A DNA stretch of 64,000 nucleotides from positions 1 to 64,000 of the forward strand of contig NZ_DLHA01000059.1 in the NCBI RefSeq assembly GCF_002482975.1. The letters run 5' to 3'. Below, one piece after another: positions 8,230 to 17,167 of this stretch. The DNA comes from Flavobacterium sp. UBA7680 (lineage in GTDB: Bacteria; Bacteroidota; Bacteroidia; Flavobacteriales; Flavobacteriaceae). The notes beneath the pieces are model-generated. The model made no database searches and was not told where the DNA came from. It was given only the letters and a program-made list of their open reading frames with translations. Position 1 is the stretch's first letter. Each line of letters opens with the position of its first letter. Made by a program: the position numbers and the translations under genes.

Positions 8230-8452
8230 TTTTTAAGACACTAAGTTGCTAAGGTTCTAAGATGCTAAGTTTGCTCTCGAACCGAATAACTTTGTGTGGA
8301 TTTATTTGATGTTTTTTTAAGTCGTTGAGATTCTAAGATCTAAGTTTAATCTTAGAATCTCTTGACTTTTATTGTAGAATTATATATAAGATTCAAAAGT
8401 TAAGTTAAAAAACTTAGCATCTTAGAACCTTAGTATCTTAGCAGCTTAATTA
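8230..8452. repeat. Long inverted repeat, 'ctaaggttctaagatgctaag' family, with an inner hairpin
   Basis: The left arm (about 8233-8273) and right arm (about 8409-8451) are inverted copies sharing a perfect 24-bp core that ends GATGCTAAGTTT. Between them lies a second hairpin (about 8320-8370) with GAGATTCTAAGA / TCTTAGAATCTC arms. The right arm touches the 3' end of the peroxiredoxin gene. Related words appear at 31735-31755 and 63848-63885. Confidence 0.75.
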
Positions 8453-9084
8453 GCGCTTAAGTATTCAGCAGTACTAACTCTGTCTGCAGACATAGCTTCT
8501 TTACCAGCTTCCCAGTTTGCAGGACAAACTTCACCTTTAGTCTGGATGTGAGTGTAAGCGTCAACCATTCTTAAGTATTCGTTTACGTTACGTCCTAATG
8601 GCATATCGTTTACACTTTCGTGGAAGATTTTTCCAGTTTCGTCAATAAGGTAAGTAGCTCTGTAAGTTACGTTTGAACCTTCGATGATAACTGAATCAGT
8701 ATCTTCGCTGTAGCTTGTAGATTCGATATCAAGAATACCTAAAATGTTAGCTAAGTTACGGTTTGTATCAGCTAAGATTGGGTAAGTAACACCTTCGATT
8801 CCACCATTGTTTTTTGGAGTATTTAACCAAGCAAAGTGAACTTCGTTTGTATCACAAGAAGCACCAATTACGATAGTATTTCTTTGCTCAAATTCTGGTA
8901 ATGCAGCTTGAAAGGCGTGTAATTCAGTTGGGCAAACAAAAGTGAAATCTTTTGGGTACCAAAACAATAATACTTTTTTGTTGTTGTTTACTGCTTCTTC
9001 AAAAATGTTGATTTTTAAATTATCACCCATTTCTGAGATAGCATCTACTGCAATACTTGGGAATTTTTTTCCTACTAAAGACAT
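8446..9084 (-). CDS. 2-Cys peroxiredoxin, AhpC/Prx1 type
   Basis: A 212-residue typical 2-Cys peroxiredoxin. The peroxidatic Cys51 is in FTFVCPTELHAF and the resolving Cys187 in GEVCPANWEAGK, about 25 residues from the C-terminus, as expected. It reduces hydrogen peroxide and organic peroxides; the electron donor is probably the thioredoxin encoded next to it, since no ahpF is seen. A well-formed promoter (TTG, 21-bp spacer, TACTTTTG) lies just upstream at 9121-9152, so it begins its own transcript. Confidence 0.93.
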   Translation of the reverse strand: MSLVGKKFPSIAVDAISEMGDNLKINIFEEAVNNNKKVLLFWYPKDFTFVCPTELHAFQAALPEFEQRNTIVIGASCDTNEVHFAWLNTPKNNGGIEGVTYPILADTNRNLANILGILDIESTSYSEDTDSVIIEGSNVTYRATYLIDETGKIFHESVNDMPLGRNVNEYLRMVDAYTHIQTKGEVCPANWEAGKEAMSADRVSTAEYLSAN

Positions 9085-9120
9085 ATTTTTCGTTTTAACG
9101 TTAAAAATTTATTTCTGGTG

Positions 9121-9152
9121 CAAAAGTAGGCGATAAGTACAGATTCTTACAA
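9121..9152 (-). promoter_or_regulatory. Promoter of the AhpC-type peroxiredoxin gene
   Basis: On the minus strand TTG (plus 9150-9152) is followed after 21 bp by TACTTTTG (plus 9121-9128), matching the Bacteroidota -33/-7 consensus. The -7 box is 36 bp from the ATG, giving a short leader. Confidence 0.65.
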
Positions 9153-9210
9153 TAAGATGTGATTATAAAAATTTATAAGTTGATAAATTTTGACTATTTA
9201 ACTTTTTAAC

Positions 9211-10824
9211 TTATTGGATATCAATATTTACTGGAAGAATTCCTTTTGAAGAAATTTTATCTAAAAATTGAATTGCTGCTGTTTTTTGAAACTCTTCAAA
9301 ATCCTGATATGCCTCAACTAATCCTAAAGCCTTTTTTAGATTCGGAATTATTGGTAAAGCATACGGATTTCCGAAAACGTAAACAATGCATTTTTTGGTT
9401 TGAAGTAAATCAGAAAGCAGTTCTAAAACTTCATCGTTAATTTCGAAATTATTCGCAGGTTTTGCCTTTGGAACAAACAATGAAATCAAAATAGTTTCGA
9501 AATTTTCTAATTGTTTTTTGATTGCAGAAATATCCGAAACTTCTAAATTTTCAAAAGAAAATTCCGGAGATTTTAATTCTGAATTTAAAGTTTTAAAGAA
9601 TGTATTTTCGGTATTTTTATATAAACTCAGTTTAGCTAATTTATTTTTTTTCTGAGATTCAAATGCTAATTCTAAATTTGAATTATCAACAATAGTTGTA
9701 ATAGCATTTTGAGCAATTTTCAGATTTAATTCGGATGCTTTTTTGAAATTTAATTCGCCCGAAGCAGCGGTATTTCCAGAAAGAATTCCTGCTTTTTCTT
9801 TAGCTTTCATGATTCGGCTATGGCTTTTGAAAATACGATCTGGAGATGCATTTCTAAAGATAGCTTCAATTCCTTCGGGAACATTTTCGGCGAAGCATAA
9901 AATATCATTTCCGGCATTAAAAGCTTCCCATTCCAGCTGACCTTTGGTTTCGTATAATTTTGAAACGCTGTGCATATTTAAAGCATCAGAAATTACCAAA
10001 CCATCATAACCTAATTTGTCTCGTAAAAGATCCTGAATCACAGCTTTTGATAATGTTGCCGATGTATCTTTTCCATCATTTAAACTCGGAACTGCCAAAT
10101 GTCCAATCATAATCGAATCGACATTATTTTCGATTCCTTTAATGAACGGATATAATTCGTTTTCTAATAATTCTTCCAGAGTTTCCTTTAAAACGGGTAA
10201 TCCTAAATGCGAATCGACATTGGTATTTCCGTGTCCGGGAAAGTGTTTCAGACAGCCTAAAACGCCAACTTCAGACATTCCGTTTAAATATTCAACCGAA
10301 AAATTGGCTACTTTTTCTTTGTTTTCACCAAAGGAACGATATCCAATAACAGGATTATTTGGATTATTGTTGATGTCTGCCAAAGGCGATAAATTATACT
10401 GAATTCCGGCAGCTTTTAAATCTAAACCTATTTGTTTTCCAACTTCAAAAACTAAATCAGATTTGTTTTCCGGCAAAGCGCCAAGTGTAATTGCATACGG
10501 ATATTGCGGTGTTTTTTCGATACGCATTGCCAATCCCCATTCGGCATCAATACTGATTAAAAGTGGAGTAGAAGCGACTTTTTGATAACGAACAATAAGT
10601 TCTTTTATTTTTTGATAACTGTCATCATTAAAAACAACTTTTTTCTTGCTTTCATAATTGGTTGCAGCGCTCGCACGACTGTGAAAAAAGGTCAGTCCGC
10701 CAATATTGTGCTCTTTTATTAAACGTTCGGTTTCCTGAATATTTTCTTCGGTATCGTTTATAAAAACGGCAGGAAAAAAGAATTGTCCTATTCTTTGTCG
10801 TAATGCTTCGGCTGTAATTTTCAT
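9211..10824 (-). CDS. Glycoside hydrolase family 3 beta-N-acetylhexosaminidase (NagZ-like)
   Basis: The 537-residue protein has a GH3 N-terminal barrel (about 5-340) and a C-terminal domain (about 360-537). The NagZ-type loop KHFPGHGNTNVDSHLGLP carries the His acid/base, and LVISDALNMHS carries the nucleophile-type Asp. NagZ removes N-acetylglucosamine from muropeptides. There is no signal peptide, which fits a cytosolic recycling enzyme. The same strand downstream-to-upstream order (this gene, AmpG-like permease, GHL10 hydrolase, AnmK) supports a role in peptidoglycan recycling. A broader hexosaminidase substrate range remains possible. Confidence 0.88.
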   Translation of the reverse strand: MKITAEALRQRIGQFFFPAVFINDTEENIQETERLIKEHNIGGLTFFHSRASAATNYESKKKVVFNDDSYQKIKELIVRYQKVASTPLLISIDAEWGLAMRIEKTPQYPYAITLGALPENKSDLVFEVGKQIGLDLKAAGIQYNLSPLADINNNPNNPVIGYRSFGENKEKVANFSVEYLNGMSEVGVLGCLKHFPGHGNTNVDSHLGLPVLKETLEELLENELYPFIKGIENNVDSIMIGHLAVPSLNDGKDTSATLSKAVIQDLLRDKLGYDGLVISDALNMHSVSKLYETKGQLEWEAFNAGNDILCFAENVPEGIEAIFRNASPDRIFKSHSRIMKAKEKAGILSGNTAASGELNFKKASELNLKIAQNAITTIVDNSNLELAFESQKKNKLAKLSLYKNTENTFFKTLNSELKSPEFSFENLEVSDISAIKKQLENFETILISLFVPKAKPANNFEINDEVLELLSDLLQTKKCIVYVFGNPYALPIIPNLKKALGLVEAYQDFEEFQKTAAIQFLDKISSKGILPVNIDIQ

Positions 10825-10826
10825 TA

Positions 10827-11276
10827 TTATAAAGTCTTTTTCATGCAGACGCTGTTATCCATCTTTTCGTAAGGCGGATAATTTGGAATGATTGTGTAAC
10901 CTAATTTTTGGTACAAATTTATGGCTTCGGGCTGATTTTTCCCAGTTTCGAGAATAGTATAAGTATAGCCAGCTTCTTTAGCCCAAATTTCTAATTCGGC
11001 TAAAACTTTTGAAGCGATCCCTTTTTTGCGAAAATCAGGATGAACATACATTCGTTTGATTTCGGTCTTGTCGCTTTCTTTTTCGCGAAAAGCGCCGCAG
11101 CCAACAGGAACATCATTCTCATAATAAACAATCGTATGTTTTATTTTGTCAGTTTTATTAAACTGATTGTAAAACGCATGATCTTCTCCGTCTCTAATCG
11201 CTAAATCCTGATCTAATAAAGCCACCAGCTTTATAAAATCGGGATCATCTGAATTAGTTCGCTTTAAGTTAATCAT
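10827..11276 (-). CDS. GNAT-family N-acetyltransferase
   Basis: A 149-residue single GNAT domain that transfers acetyl from acetyl-CoA to an amine. The CoA-binding loop is seen in KRMYVHPDFRKKGIASKVL, and the C-terminal beta-bulge region in GKNQPEAINLYQKLGY. It is 2 bp from the GH3 gene, so the two are co-transcribed. The acceptor is unknown. In this neighbourhood an amino sugar or muropeptide substrate is possible, but nothing in the sequence shows it. Confidence 0.85.
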   Translation of the reverse strand: MINLKRTNSDDPDFIKLVALLDQDLAIRDGEDHAFYNQFNKTDKIKHTIVYYENDVPVGCGAFREKESDKTEIKRMYVHPDFRKKGIASKVLAELEIWAKEAGYTYTILETGKNQPEAINLYQKLGYTIIPNYPPYEKMDNSVCMKKTL

Positions 11277-11297
11277 CTTCTTGTTTTATAATTTTCT

Positions 11298-12185
11298 TTA
11301 TTCATAACCTTTTCCTGTAAACCAATCGAAACCTTCAATGTTTTTGTATTCAACAGGTATTGAATTTAATATTCTTATGTCTTTTTTATTTTTACTGTAA
11401 GCTTCTTTTTTTGAAATAATTATTTTCCCGGTTTTTCTGTCTTCTTTGTCAGTTTCATAGTAAACATATTCTAAAGTATCGACTGCTTCACCGTTCCATT
11501 TATATTTATAAATTGCTGTATGTCCAGGATGACCATATTCAACTCCTCGTATTATTTTTTCTTTAGGAGAAAAAGTAGGATTTATGAATTCAAAATCTTT
11601 CGAAAATGTTTTTTTATCCTTTCTAAACAAATAAATATTACTGAAGGCTTTTAGGCAGCATCCAGTTGCGCCATACCAATTAACAACAAAATCTTTTAAG
11701 CCGTCACCATTAATGTCTTTTATTGTGTCATTTTCATAAGTCATAGCCCACTCTTTATGAGAAAGAACTTTTACGAATTTGTTTCCATTTTTCGAATAAA
11801 TATCGATATATACATTATTTGGCTCTAACCTTCGGATAATGAGATGAGGATTGTTTTTTGCAAAATAGCAATCTATATTTATTTCAACTTCAACGTCATA
11901 TTCATTATCAGGTCTAACTTTGTATTTCTTTTGGAATTTCTTTTGGTTAATTTCCTGAGTGGCAATTTTCAAAGCATTAAATAGAATTTTATCTAATTTT
12001 AAACTATCTATCTTTTCCTGTTTTTCAATTTCGGCTTTTTTCTCTAAACGTTCTTTTTCTTTTTGCTCAAATGTTTTTGTAACAGGTTGTTTCTTTTCCG
12101 GCAGTTTATTTTTCTTTTCATTATTATGTCCACAAGATAATAGCAGCACCATAAACAATGTTATTATGCAAATCTTTGTTTTCAT
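11298..12185 (-). CDS. Hypothetical lipoprotein with an FG-GAP/calcium-type segment
   Basis: A 295-residue protein with a signal peptide and lipobox LLLSC (Cys18), followed by a charged Lys/Glu-rich linker (about 20-65). The middle contains DINGDGLKDFVV, a D-x-N-x-D-G calcium-binding-type loop as in FG-GAP or VCBS repeats, followed by a Cys-Cys pair in ATGCC. It is expected on the outer membrane. I do not recognise a specific family, and there is no catalytic signature. It lies within the peptidoglycan recycling cluster but may be unrelated to it. Confidence 0.75.
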   Translation of the reverse strand: MKTKICIITLFMVLLLSCGHNNEKKNKLPEKKQPVTKTFEQKEKERLEKKAEIEKQEKIDSLKLDKILFNALKIATQEINQKKFQKKYKVRPDNEYDVEVEINIDCYFAKNNPHLIIRRLEPNNVYIDIYSKNGNKFVKVLSHKEWAMTYENDTIKDINGDGLKDFVVNWYGATGCCLKAFSNIYLFRKDKKTFSKDFEFINPTFSPKEKIIRGVEYGHPGHTAIYKYKWNGEAVDTLEYVYYETDKEDRKTGKIIISKKEAYSKNKKDIRILNSIPVEYKNIEGFDWFTGKGYE

Positions 12186-12215
12186 CTTTTCACTGCAGGT
12201 TTAGAGATCGGTATT

Positions 12216-12557
12216 TTATTTCAATTTTGCCTTTTTTTGTTTAGCTAATTGCTTTTTAGTTTCAATTGCTTTATCCAATCGGTTTTTAAAACGGAAAAGT
12301 TTTGGCAAACCTTCCAGTCGGTCTTCGATTGTGATTTCTTCATAAACCACAATAGCTTTTTCTAAAACCCTGATTTCATTGTCAAGATCGTTTTGGTTTT
12401 TGTAGATTGTTGCTAATCTATCGTAAGGATGATTTCCTTTAAAGCTTTCTGCGACATTTTCCTCATATAATTCAATTGCTTTTTCAAGATTTCCGGTTTT
12501 TTCGAACTCAGCTCCTTTTAAGTTGCGTTCGGCCTGCAAATTTTCATTGATTTCCAT
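12216..12557 (-). CDS. Small tetratricopeptide-like protein
   Basis: A 113-residue soluble protein with helix pairs of TPR type: KGAEFEKTGNLEKAIELYEENV and YDRLATIYKNQNDLDNEI. The C-terminus is lysine-rich. TPR units mediate protein contacts, and no enzyme function is visible. It is 21 bp from the AmpG-like gene on the same strand, so it is probably part of the same transcript. Partner unknown. Confidence 0.75.
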   Translation of the reverse strand: MEINENLQAERNLKGAEFEKTGNLEKAIELYEENVAESFKGNHPYDRLATIYKNQNDLDNEIRVLEKAIVVYEEITIEDRLEGLPKLFRFKNRLDKAIETKKQLAKQKKAKLK

Positions 12558-12578
12558 AAGTAAGAGTTTGATTTGGGG

Positions 12579-13898
12579 TTAAACTTCTTCAGATTTTTTC
12601 CCAAAATCTTTCGGGAAAATTAAAAAACGTGATAAAATAAGACCTGGAATTGTCGCTATAAAAACCCATATAAAAAAGTTTTGATAGCCTAAAAATTGTT
12701 GTATAAAACCGCTCAACATTCCCGGAAGCATCATTCCTAATGCCATAAATCCGGTTGCAAGTGCATAATGTGCTGTTTTTGATTCTCCTTCGGCAACATG
12801 AATTAAAAACATCATAAAACCTGTAAATCCAAAACCATATCCAAATTGTTCCAAAATTACGGTAATACAAGTATACAGATTTAATGGAGAATTTATTTCG
12901 AAAAAGTAAAGATTTATGTGAAGATGAAAAATTGCTTCGGGCTGAAAATGAGCAAGTCCAATAAAACCAAGAATTGGCAGATGCATAGCCAAAAACATAG
13001 GAAGCATCCATTTGGTAAGACCATGTTTAGAAATGGCAATTCCGCCCAAAATTCCGCCAATTGTTAAAGCAAAAATTCCTAAAGTTCCATAAATAATCCC
13101 AACAGATTCAGTAGTTAGGCTCATCCCGCCAACTTCTTTTCCGTCTAATAAAAATGGACTTAACATTTTAAGCAATTGCGATTCTCCTAATCTGAAAACC
13201 AGAATAAAAGCTAAAACTAAACCGATTTGTTTTTTCTTGAAGAAACTGGCAAATATAGAACCGAAATTTTGATGATGGTCTTTATTATGAGCTACAACAT
13301 TTATTTCATTTCTTGGAGTAAAAACAAAATTATAAATCGTTATAAAAGTCATTAATAAACCAACGCCAATCATTGTATAGGACCAAGCTTTGGTATTATC
13401 ACCATATTTTTGTTCTAAATATCCTGCTAAAAGCACAATTAATCCGTTTCCTGCAAGCATTGAAAGTCTATAGAAAGTACTTCTGATTCCAAGGAAAAAA
13501 GACTGCTGATTTTCTGGTAAAACCAATAAATAAAAGCCATCGCTCGCAATATCATTTGAAGCAGAAGCAAAAGCGGCAACCCAGAAAATTGCTAATGTCA
13601 TCATGAAAAATCCATTGGTTGGAATCGTAAATCCGACTAATAAAAAGGCAATTGAAATCAATAACTGCATCGATAAAAACCATTTTCTTTTGGTTCCGTT
13701 TAATTCAATAAAAGGACTCCAAAGAGGTTTTATAACCCACGGTAAGTATAATAAACTGGTGTAAACGCCAATATCTTCATTTGAAATACCTAAATTTTTG
13801 TACATAATTACCGAAACCGAGATAATTACGGCGTAAGGCAATCCAGACGCAAAATTAAGAAGTGGAATCCAGAACCAGGGTTTATTATCTGTTTTCAT
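12579..13898 (-). CDS. AmpG-like MFS permease (probable muropeptide importer)
   Basis: A 439-residue protein with 12 hydrophobic segments. The N-terminal region WFWIPLLNFASGLPYAVI resembles AmpG, and the loop WVIKPLWSPFIELNGTKRKW corresponds to the AmpG/MFS motif between helices 2 and 3. AmpG imports GlcNAc-anhydroMurNAc peptides released from the wall. The stop overlaps the start side of the upstream GHL10 gene by 14 bp, and NagZ-like and AnmK genes are close by, so the permease assignment is supported by context as well as sequence. Exact substrate is inferred. Confidence 0.8.
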   Translation of the reverse strand: MKTDNKPWFWIPLLNFASGLPYAVIISVSVIMYKNLGISNEDIGVYTSLLYLPWVIKPLWSPFIELNGTKRKWFLSMQLLISIAFLLVGFTIPTNGFFMMTLAIFWVAAFASASNDIASDGFYLLVLPENQQSFFLGIRSTFYRLSMLAGNGLIVLLAGYLEQKYGDNTKAWSYTMIGVGLLMTFITIYNFVFTPRNEINVVAHNKDHHQNFGSIFASFFKKKQIGLVLAFILVFRLGESQLLKMLSPFLLDGKEVGGMSLTTESVGIIYGTLGIFALTIGGILGGIAISKHGLTKWMLPMFLAMHLPILGFIGLAHFQPEAIFHLHINLYFFEINSPLNLYTCITVILEQFGYGFGFTGFMMFLIHVAEGESKTAHYALATGFMALGMMLPGMLSGFIQQFLGYQNFFIWVFIATIPGLILSRFLIFPKDFGKKSEEV

Positions 13899-15456
13899 TA
13901 GGCTGAGCAGGTGAATAGATTTTAAAATTCTTTTTTAAGTCGGCAGCAGTTGGGGTGCTTTCGTTCGCAAAATAATCAATAAATGTTACAGCACAAGCTT
14001 TATACATATCGATTTTTTCTGCAGGAATAGAAAATGATATAAAGCCGTCTTTTTCAACAGCTCTTACTTTGTCAATTATTTTTGAGGCATCAGCTGTATT
14101 TACTTTCGAAACATGTTCTCCGCCATAAATTACAATATAACGCACTTTCGTATTCAACGGATTTTTGATACTGAAAGAATAATTTACAGTGTCTTTTGCA
14201 AAATCTGTAATGACTGGTGTATCAATAATAATACGTTTCAAATTTGGAACCGCGGCAGGAAGCGCAGGATATCGATATTGGTTGTCTTCCAGAAGACGAA
14301 CAAGATCTAAGTTTTTGTTCATGAACCATTTTGCGCTGAAATATGCACTTCCGGAAACATTTTTAGTGCTTCTGGCAAAATCAATCTGGGTTGGGATTTC
14401 GCTTACATAATTCCAGCTTTTATCACCGTCGGCTCTAATTTTATAAGAAGCGTGACCAATGTAAACAGCCGTATTATTAGAATTTTCTGCCCACCATTTT
14501 ACTAATTTTGAATAAGAAGCTCTTGGATTATACATGCTCCAATACAATTGAGGCAAGATATAATCGATCCATTTTTGATCCATCCATAAAACAGGATCGG
14601 CATATAAATCGTCGTAATTTGCGGTTGACTGTGTTTCTGAACCTTTTGGATCAACCGATTTATTTCGCCAAACTCCAAACGGACTGATTCCGAATTGAAC
14701 CCACGGTTTACTTTCTTTTATAGTTGTAGAAATTGTATGCACAAAGTTGCTCACGTTCGCACGACGCCAATCAGGAAGGCTTAATCCTGCGCCGTATTTT
14801 TTGTACGAAGCGGAGTCGTTAAAAACTTTTCCGGGAACGGCATATGGATAAAAATAATCATCAAAATGAATCGCATCGATATCGTATTTATCAACGACTT
14901 CTTTCACGACTTTTGTTAAATGTGACTGAACTTCTGGCAATGCAGGATCGTAATAATATTTTCCGCCGTATTCAATCATCCATTCCGGATGTTTAAAAAC
15001 GTCGTGATTTGGACTTAAAAGGTTTTTATTTAAATCGAAAGTCGCACGATACGGATTCAGCCAAGCGTGAAATTCAAAACCTCTGTTATGCGCTTCTTCA
15101 ATCATCCACGCCAAAGTATCATAATACGGATTTGGAGCTACGCCTTCTTTTCCTGTCAGGAATCTAGACCAAGGCGCAAATTCTGAAGGATAAAAAGCAT
15201 CACCAACGCTTCTTATCTGAACGATAACAGCATTGTAGTTTAATTCTTTATAGGTGTCTAAAATTTCTAAATAATCAGCTTTTTCTTTTTCAACATTATC
15301 TGTGGCTGTTTTTGGCCAGTCAATATTTACTACAGTCGCAATCCACACACCTCTAAATTCATTTTTAGGATGCATTATTTTTTCTTGTGAGTTAGATTTT
15401 AATCCAAAGAAAAATAAAAGTATGATTGAGTATAGTAAGTGCTGATTTTTATGCAT
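13885..15456 (-). CDS. Secreted family 10-like glycosyl hydrolase (GHL10/DUF187, DigH-like)
   Basis: A ~523-residue exported protein. I start it at 15456 (MHKNQHLLYS...), giving a signal peptide that ends near SNSQ; an ATG seven codons earlier (15477) is also possible. The barrel shows GHL10 hallmarks: EFRGVWIATV at the start, then FEFHAWLNPYRATF, DIDAIHFDDYFYPY with an acidic pair, and WIDYILPQLYWSMYNP. The E. coli relative DigH is a glucosaminidase acting on denuded peptidoglycan strands. A C-terminal beta domain (about 405-510) follows. It overlaps the AmpG-like gene by 14 bp, which links hydrolysis in the envelope to uptake. Confidence 0.85.
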   Translation of the reverse strand: MHKNQHLLYSIILLFFFGLKSNSQEKIMHPKNEFRGVWIATVVNIDWPKTATDNVEKEKADYLEILDTYKELNYNAVIVQIRSVGDAFYPSEFAPWSRFLTGKEGVAPNPYYDTLAWMIEEAHNRGFEFHAWLNPYRATFDLNKNLLSPNHDVFKHPEWMIEYGGKYYYDPALPEVQSHLTKVVKEVVDKYDIDAIHFDDYFYPYAVPGKVFNDSASYKKYGAGLSLPDWRRANVSNFVHTISTTIKESKPWVQFGISPFGVWRNKSVDPKGSETQSTANYDDLYADPVLWMDQKWIDYILPQLYWSMYNPRASYSKLVKWWAENSNNTAVYIGHASYKIRADGDKSWNYVSEIPTQIDFARSTKNVSGSAYFSAKWFMNKNLDLVRLLEDNQYRYPALPAAVPNLKRIIIDTPVITDFAKDTVNYSFSIKNPLNTKVRYIVIYGGEHVSKVNTADASKIIDKVRAVEKDGFISFSIPAEKIDMYKACAVTFIDYFANESTPTAADLKKNFKIYSPAQPNENR

Positions 15457-15544
15457 TTTAATCTTTAATTTTAACAAGAACCAAAAATAGTTTGTTTTGC
15501 TAGGAATTCAATGAATTCTGCTAAATTTTATTTTAAATGTTTTT

Positions 15545-15702
15545 TTGCCACGAATTACACAAATTTCCACCAATTTTTTATTCTCAAAGTATTAAAAAAT
15601 AATTCGTGATAATTCGTGTAATTCGTGGTAATCTTTTTTTATAGCCACAGATTAAAAAGGATTATTTGGATTAATCTTTTTAATCCTTCTAATCTGTGGC
15701 AA
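15545..15702. repeat. Two adjacent dispersed hairpin repeats
   Basis: The first hairpin (about 15545-15630) has arms TTGCCACGAATTACAC and GTGTAATTCGTGGTA. The second (about 15642-15702) has arms AGCCACAGATTAAAAAGG and CCTTCTAATCTGTGGC. Both families recur at 37218-37404, where one is nested inside the other, and the second recurs at 27155-27366. They fill the gap between the GHL10 gene and anmK. Confidence 0.75.
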
Positions 15703-15712
15703 ACTTATTTAT

Positions 15713-16921
15713 TTAATCTGGAAAGGAAATTTTTCCCATTGTTACGGATGGAATTCCTTTTTTAGATCCAAAATTATAATTTCCTCCCGCCACGGTTTCA
15801 TTAGCTAAAACAGCAAACAAAACGGCTTCTTTGGCATCGCCTGAAATTCCGAGAATATCGCTTTTCTCAAATTTACAAGGCAATAATTCCTGTAACCAGC
15901 TCACCAATAACGGATTTCGTGCGCCTCCGCCAGACATATAAACTGTAAACTCTTCGATTGGGGTTTTAGTATTTTGTACAACAAACAAAACCGCTTCGGC
16001 AATTGTCTCGGCGCTAAGGCGTGTTAAAGTCGCAAGCAAATCTGGTGCCGAAATGTTTTCTAAACCTAATTTCACCAAAGCTGAGTTCACAAATTCGTGG
16101 TTAAATAATTCCTGACCAATCGTTTTAGGGAAACTTTTTTGAAAGAAAGCATTGCTTTTTAATTCGCTTAAAAGTTTTTGGTTTATAGTTCCGCTTTTAG
16201 CGATTTCGGCATCTTTGTCGTAACTTTTTTCAGGGAAAAACTGTTTGGTGAAAATATCAATTAAAGTATTTGCAGTTCCGGTATCGGTTACAAAAACCTC
16301 TTCGGTGTTTTGAGAAGCCGGTAAATAAGTGAAATTTGCGATTCCGCCCATGTTGAGCATAATTCGGTTTTCGCCTTTTTTGCTGAATAACAAATAATCG
16401 CCATAAACCGCAAGAGGTGCACCTTCGCCGCCTGCTGCGACGTGTTTTTGTCTGAAATCAGATAAAGTGATAATTCCGGTTTTTACCGCAATATGATCGC
16501 CGTCGCCAATTTGTAAAGTTGCATTTGGAAATTTTTCCTGTTGATGTAAAAACTTTGGCGCATGTAGAACTGTTTGTCCGTGTGACGCGATTAGATCGAC
16601 TTCATTTGCGGAAATATTCCATTTTGAAAGACAATCGTTTATCATTCCTGCGTGCAAATCTGCAATCCATTCATTAAGTAAAACCAAATGCTGAAAATCA
16701 ATTGTTTTTTTAGCAAACACTTTTCTGATTTCGGTTTTAATGTCTTCGCTGTAATCAATAGTTTCAAATTGTTCGATTTTCACAACCGTGTTTTCGCCTT
16801 CGCCAGAAATTGCACAAAGAGCCAAATCGAGTCCGTCGAGCGAAGTTCCTGACATTAAACCGATTATTTTTCGGGTTTCTTTTTGAGCAATTTCATAAAG
16901 AGCGCTTATATTTTTATTCAT
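15713..16921 (-). CDS. anmK: Anhydro-N-acetylmuramic acid kinase AnmK
   Basis: A 402-residue ASKHA-fold kinase that hydrolyses and phosphorylates 1,6-anhydroMurNAc to MurNAc 6-phosphate during wall recycling. The ATP/phosphate motif GLMSGTSLDGLD is at about 21-32. Further family signatures are SHGQTVLH, GDGDHIA, NMGGIANFTYL and MSGGGARNP. It begins the minus-strand recycling cluster and is separated from the GHL10 gene by repeats. A MurQ etherase, needed for the next step, is not in this window. Confidence 0.93.
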   Translation of the reverse strand: MNKNISALYEIAQKETRKIIGLMSGTSLDGLDLALCAISGEGENTVVKIEQFETIDYSEDIKTEIRKVFAKKTIDFQHLVLLNEWIADLHAGMINDCLSKWNISANEVDLIASHGQTVLHAPKFLHQQEKFPNATLQIGDGDHIAVKTGIITLSDFRQKHVAAGGEGAPLAVYGDYLLFSKKGENRIMLNMGGIANFTYLPASQNTEEVFVTDTGTANTLIDIFTKQFFPEKSYDKDAEIAKSGTINQKLLSELKSNAFFQKSFPKTIGQELFNHEFVNSALVKLGLENISAPDLLATLTRLSAETIAEAVLFVVQNTKTPIEEFTVYMSGGGARNPLLVSWLQELLPCKFEKSDILGISGDAKEAVLFAVLANETVAGGNYNFGSKKGIPSVTMGKISFPD

Positions 16922-17167
16922 TAAAATGAAGTTTTAAGGAAGTTTTTTATTTGGTAACGCTAAAATCAGATTATTTTAGATATAAATATAGTGAAAAAGG
17001 GTTTTTTTATTTGTAAAATTCACTATTCCGAAAAAGGACAGCTAAATGAATAATGATTAAAAATGCAGAAAAAATTGTACAATTAATTGGTTAAGTTTGC
17101 CTTCGAAATTCCTCAAAAACACTTTGTTGAATTTTAGTCATCAATTCAAAACAATCAAACTTAAATT

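Noticed and set aside
15545..15702. CRISPR-like array
   Set aside because: The repeats are inverted hairpin pairs, not regularly spaced direct repeats with unique spacers; no cas gene is present anywhere in the window.
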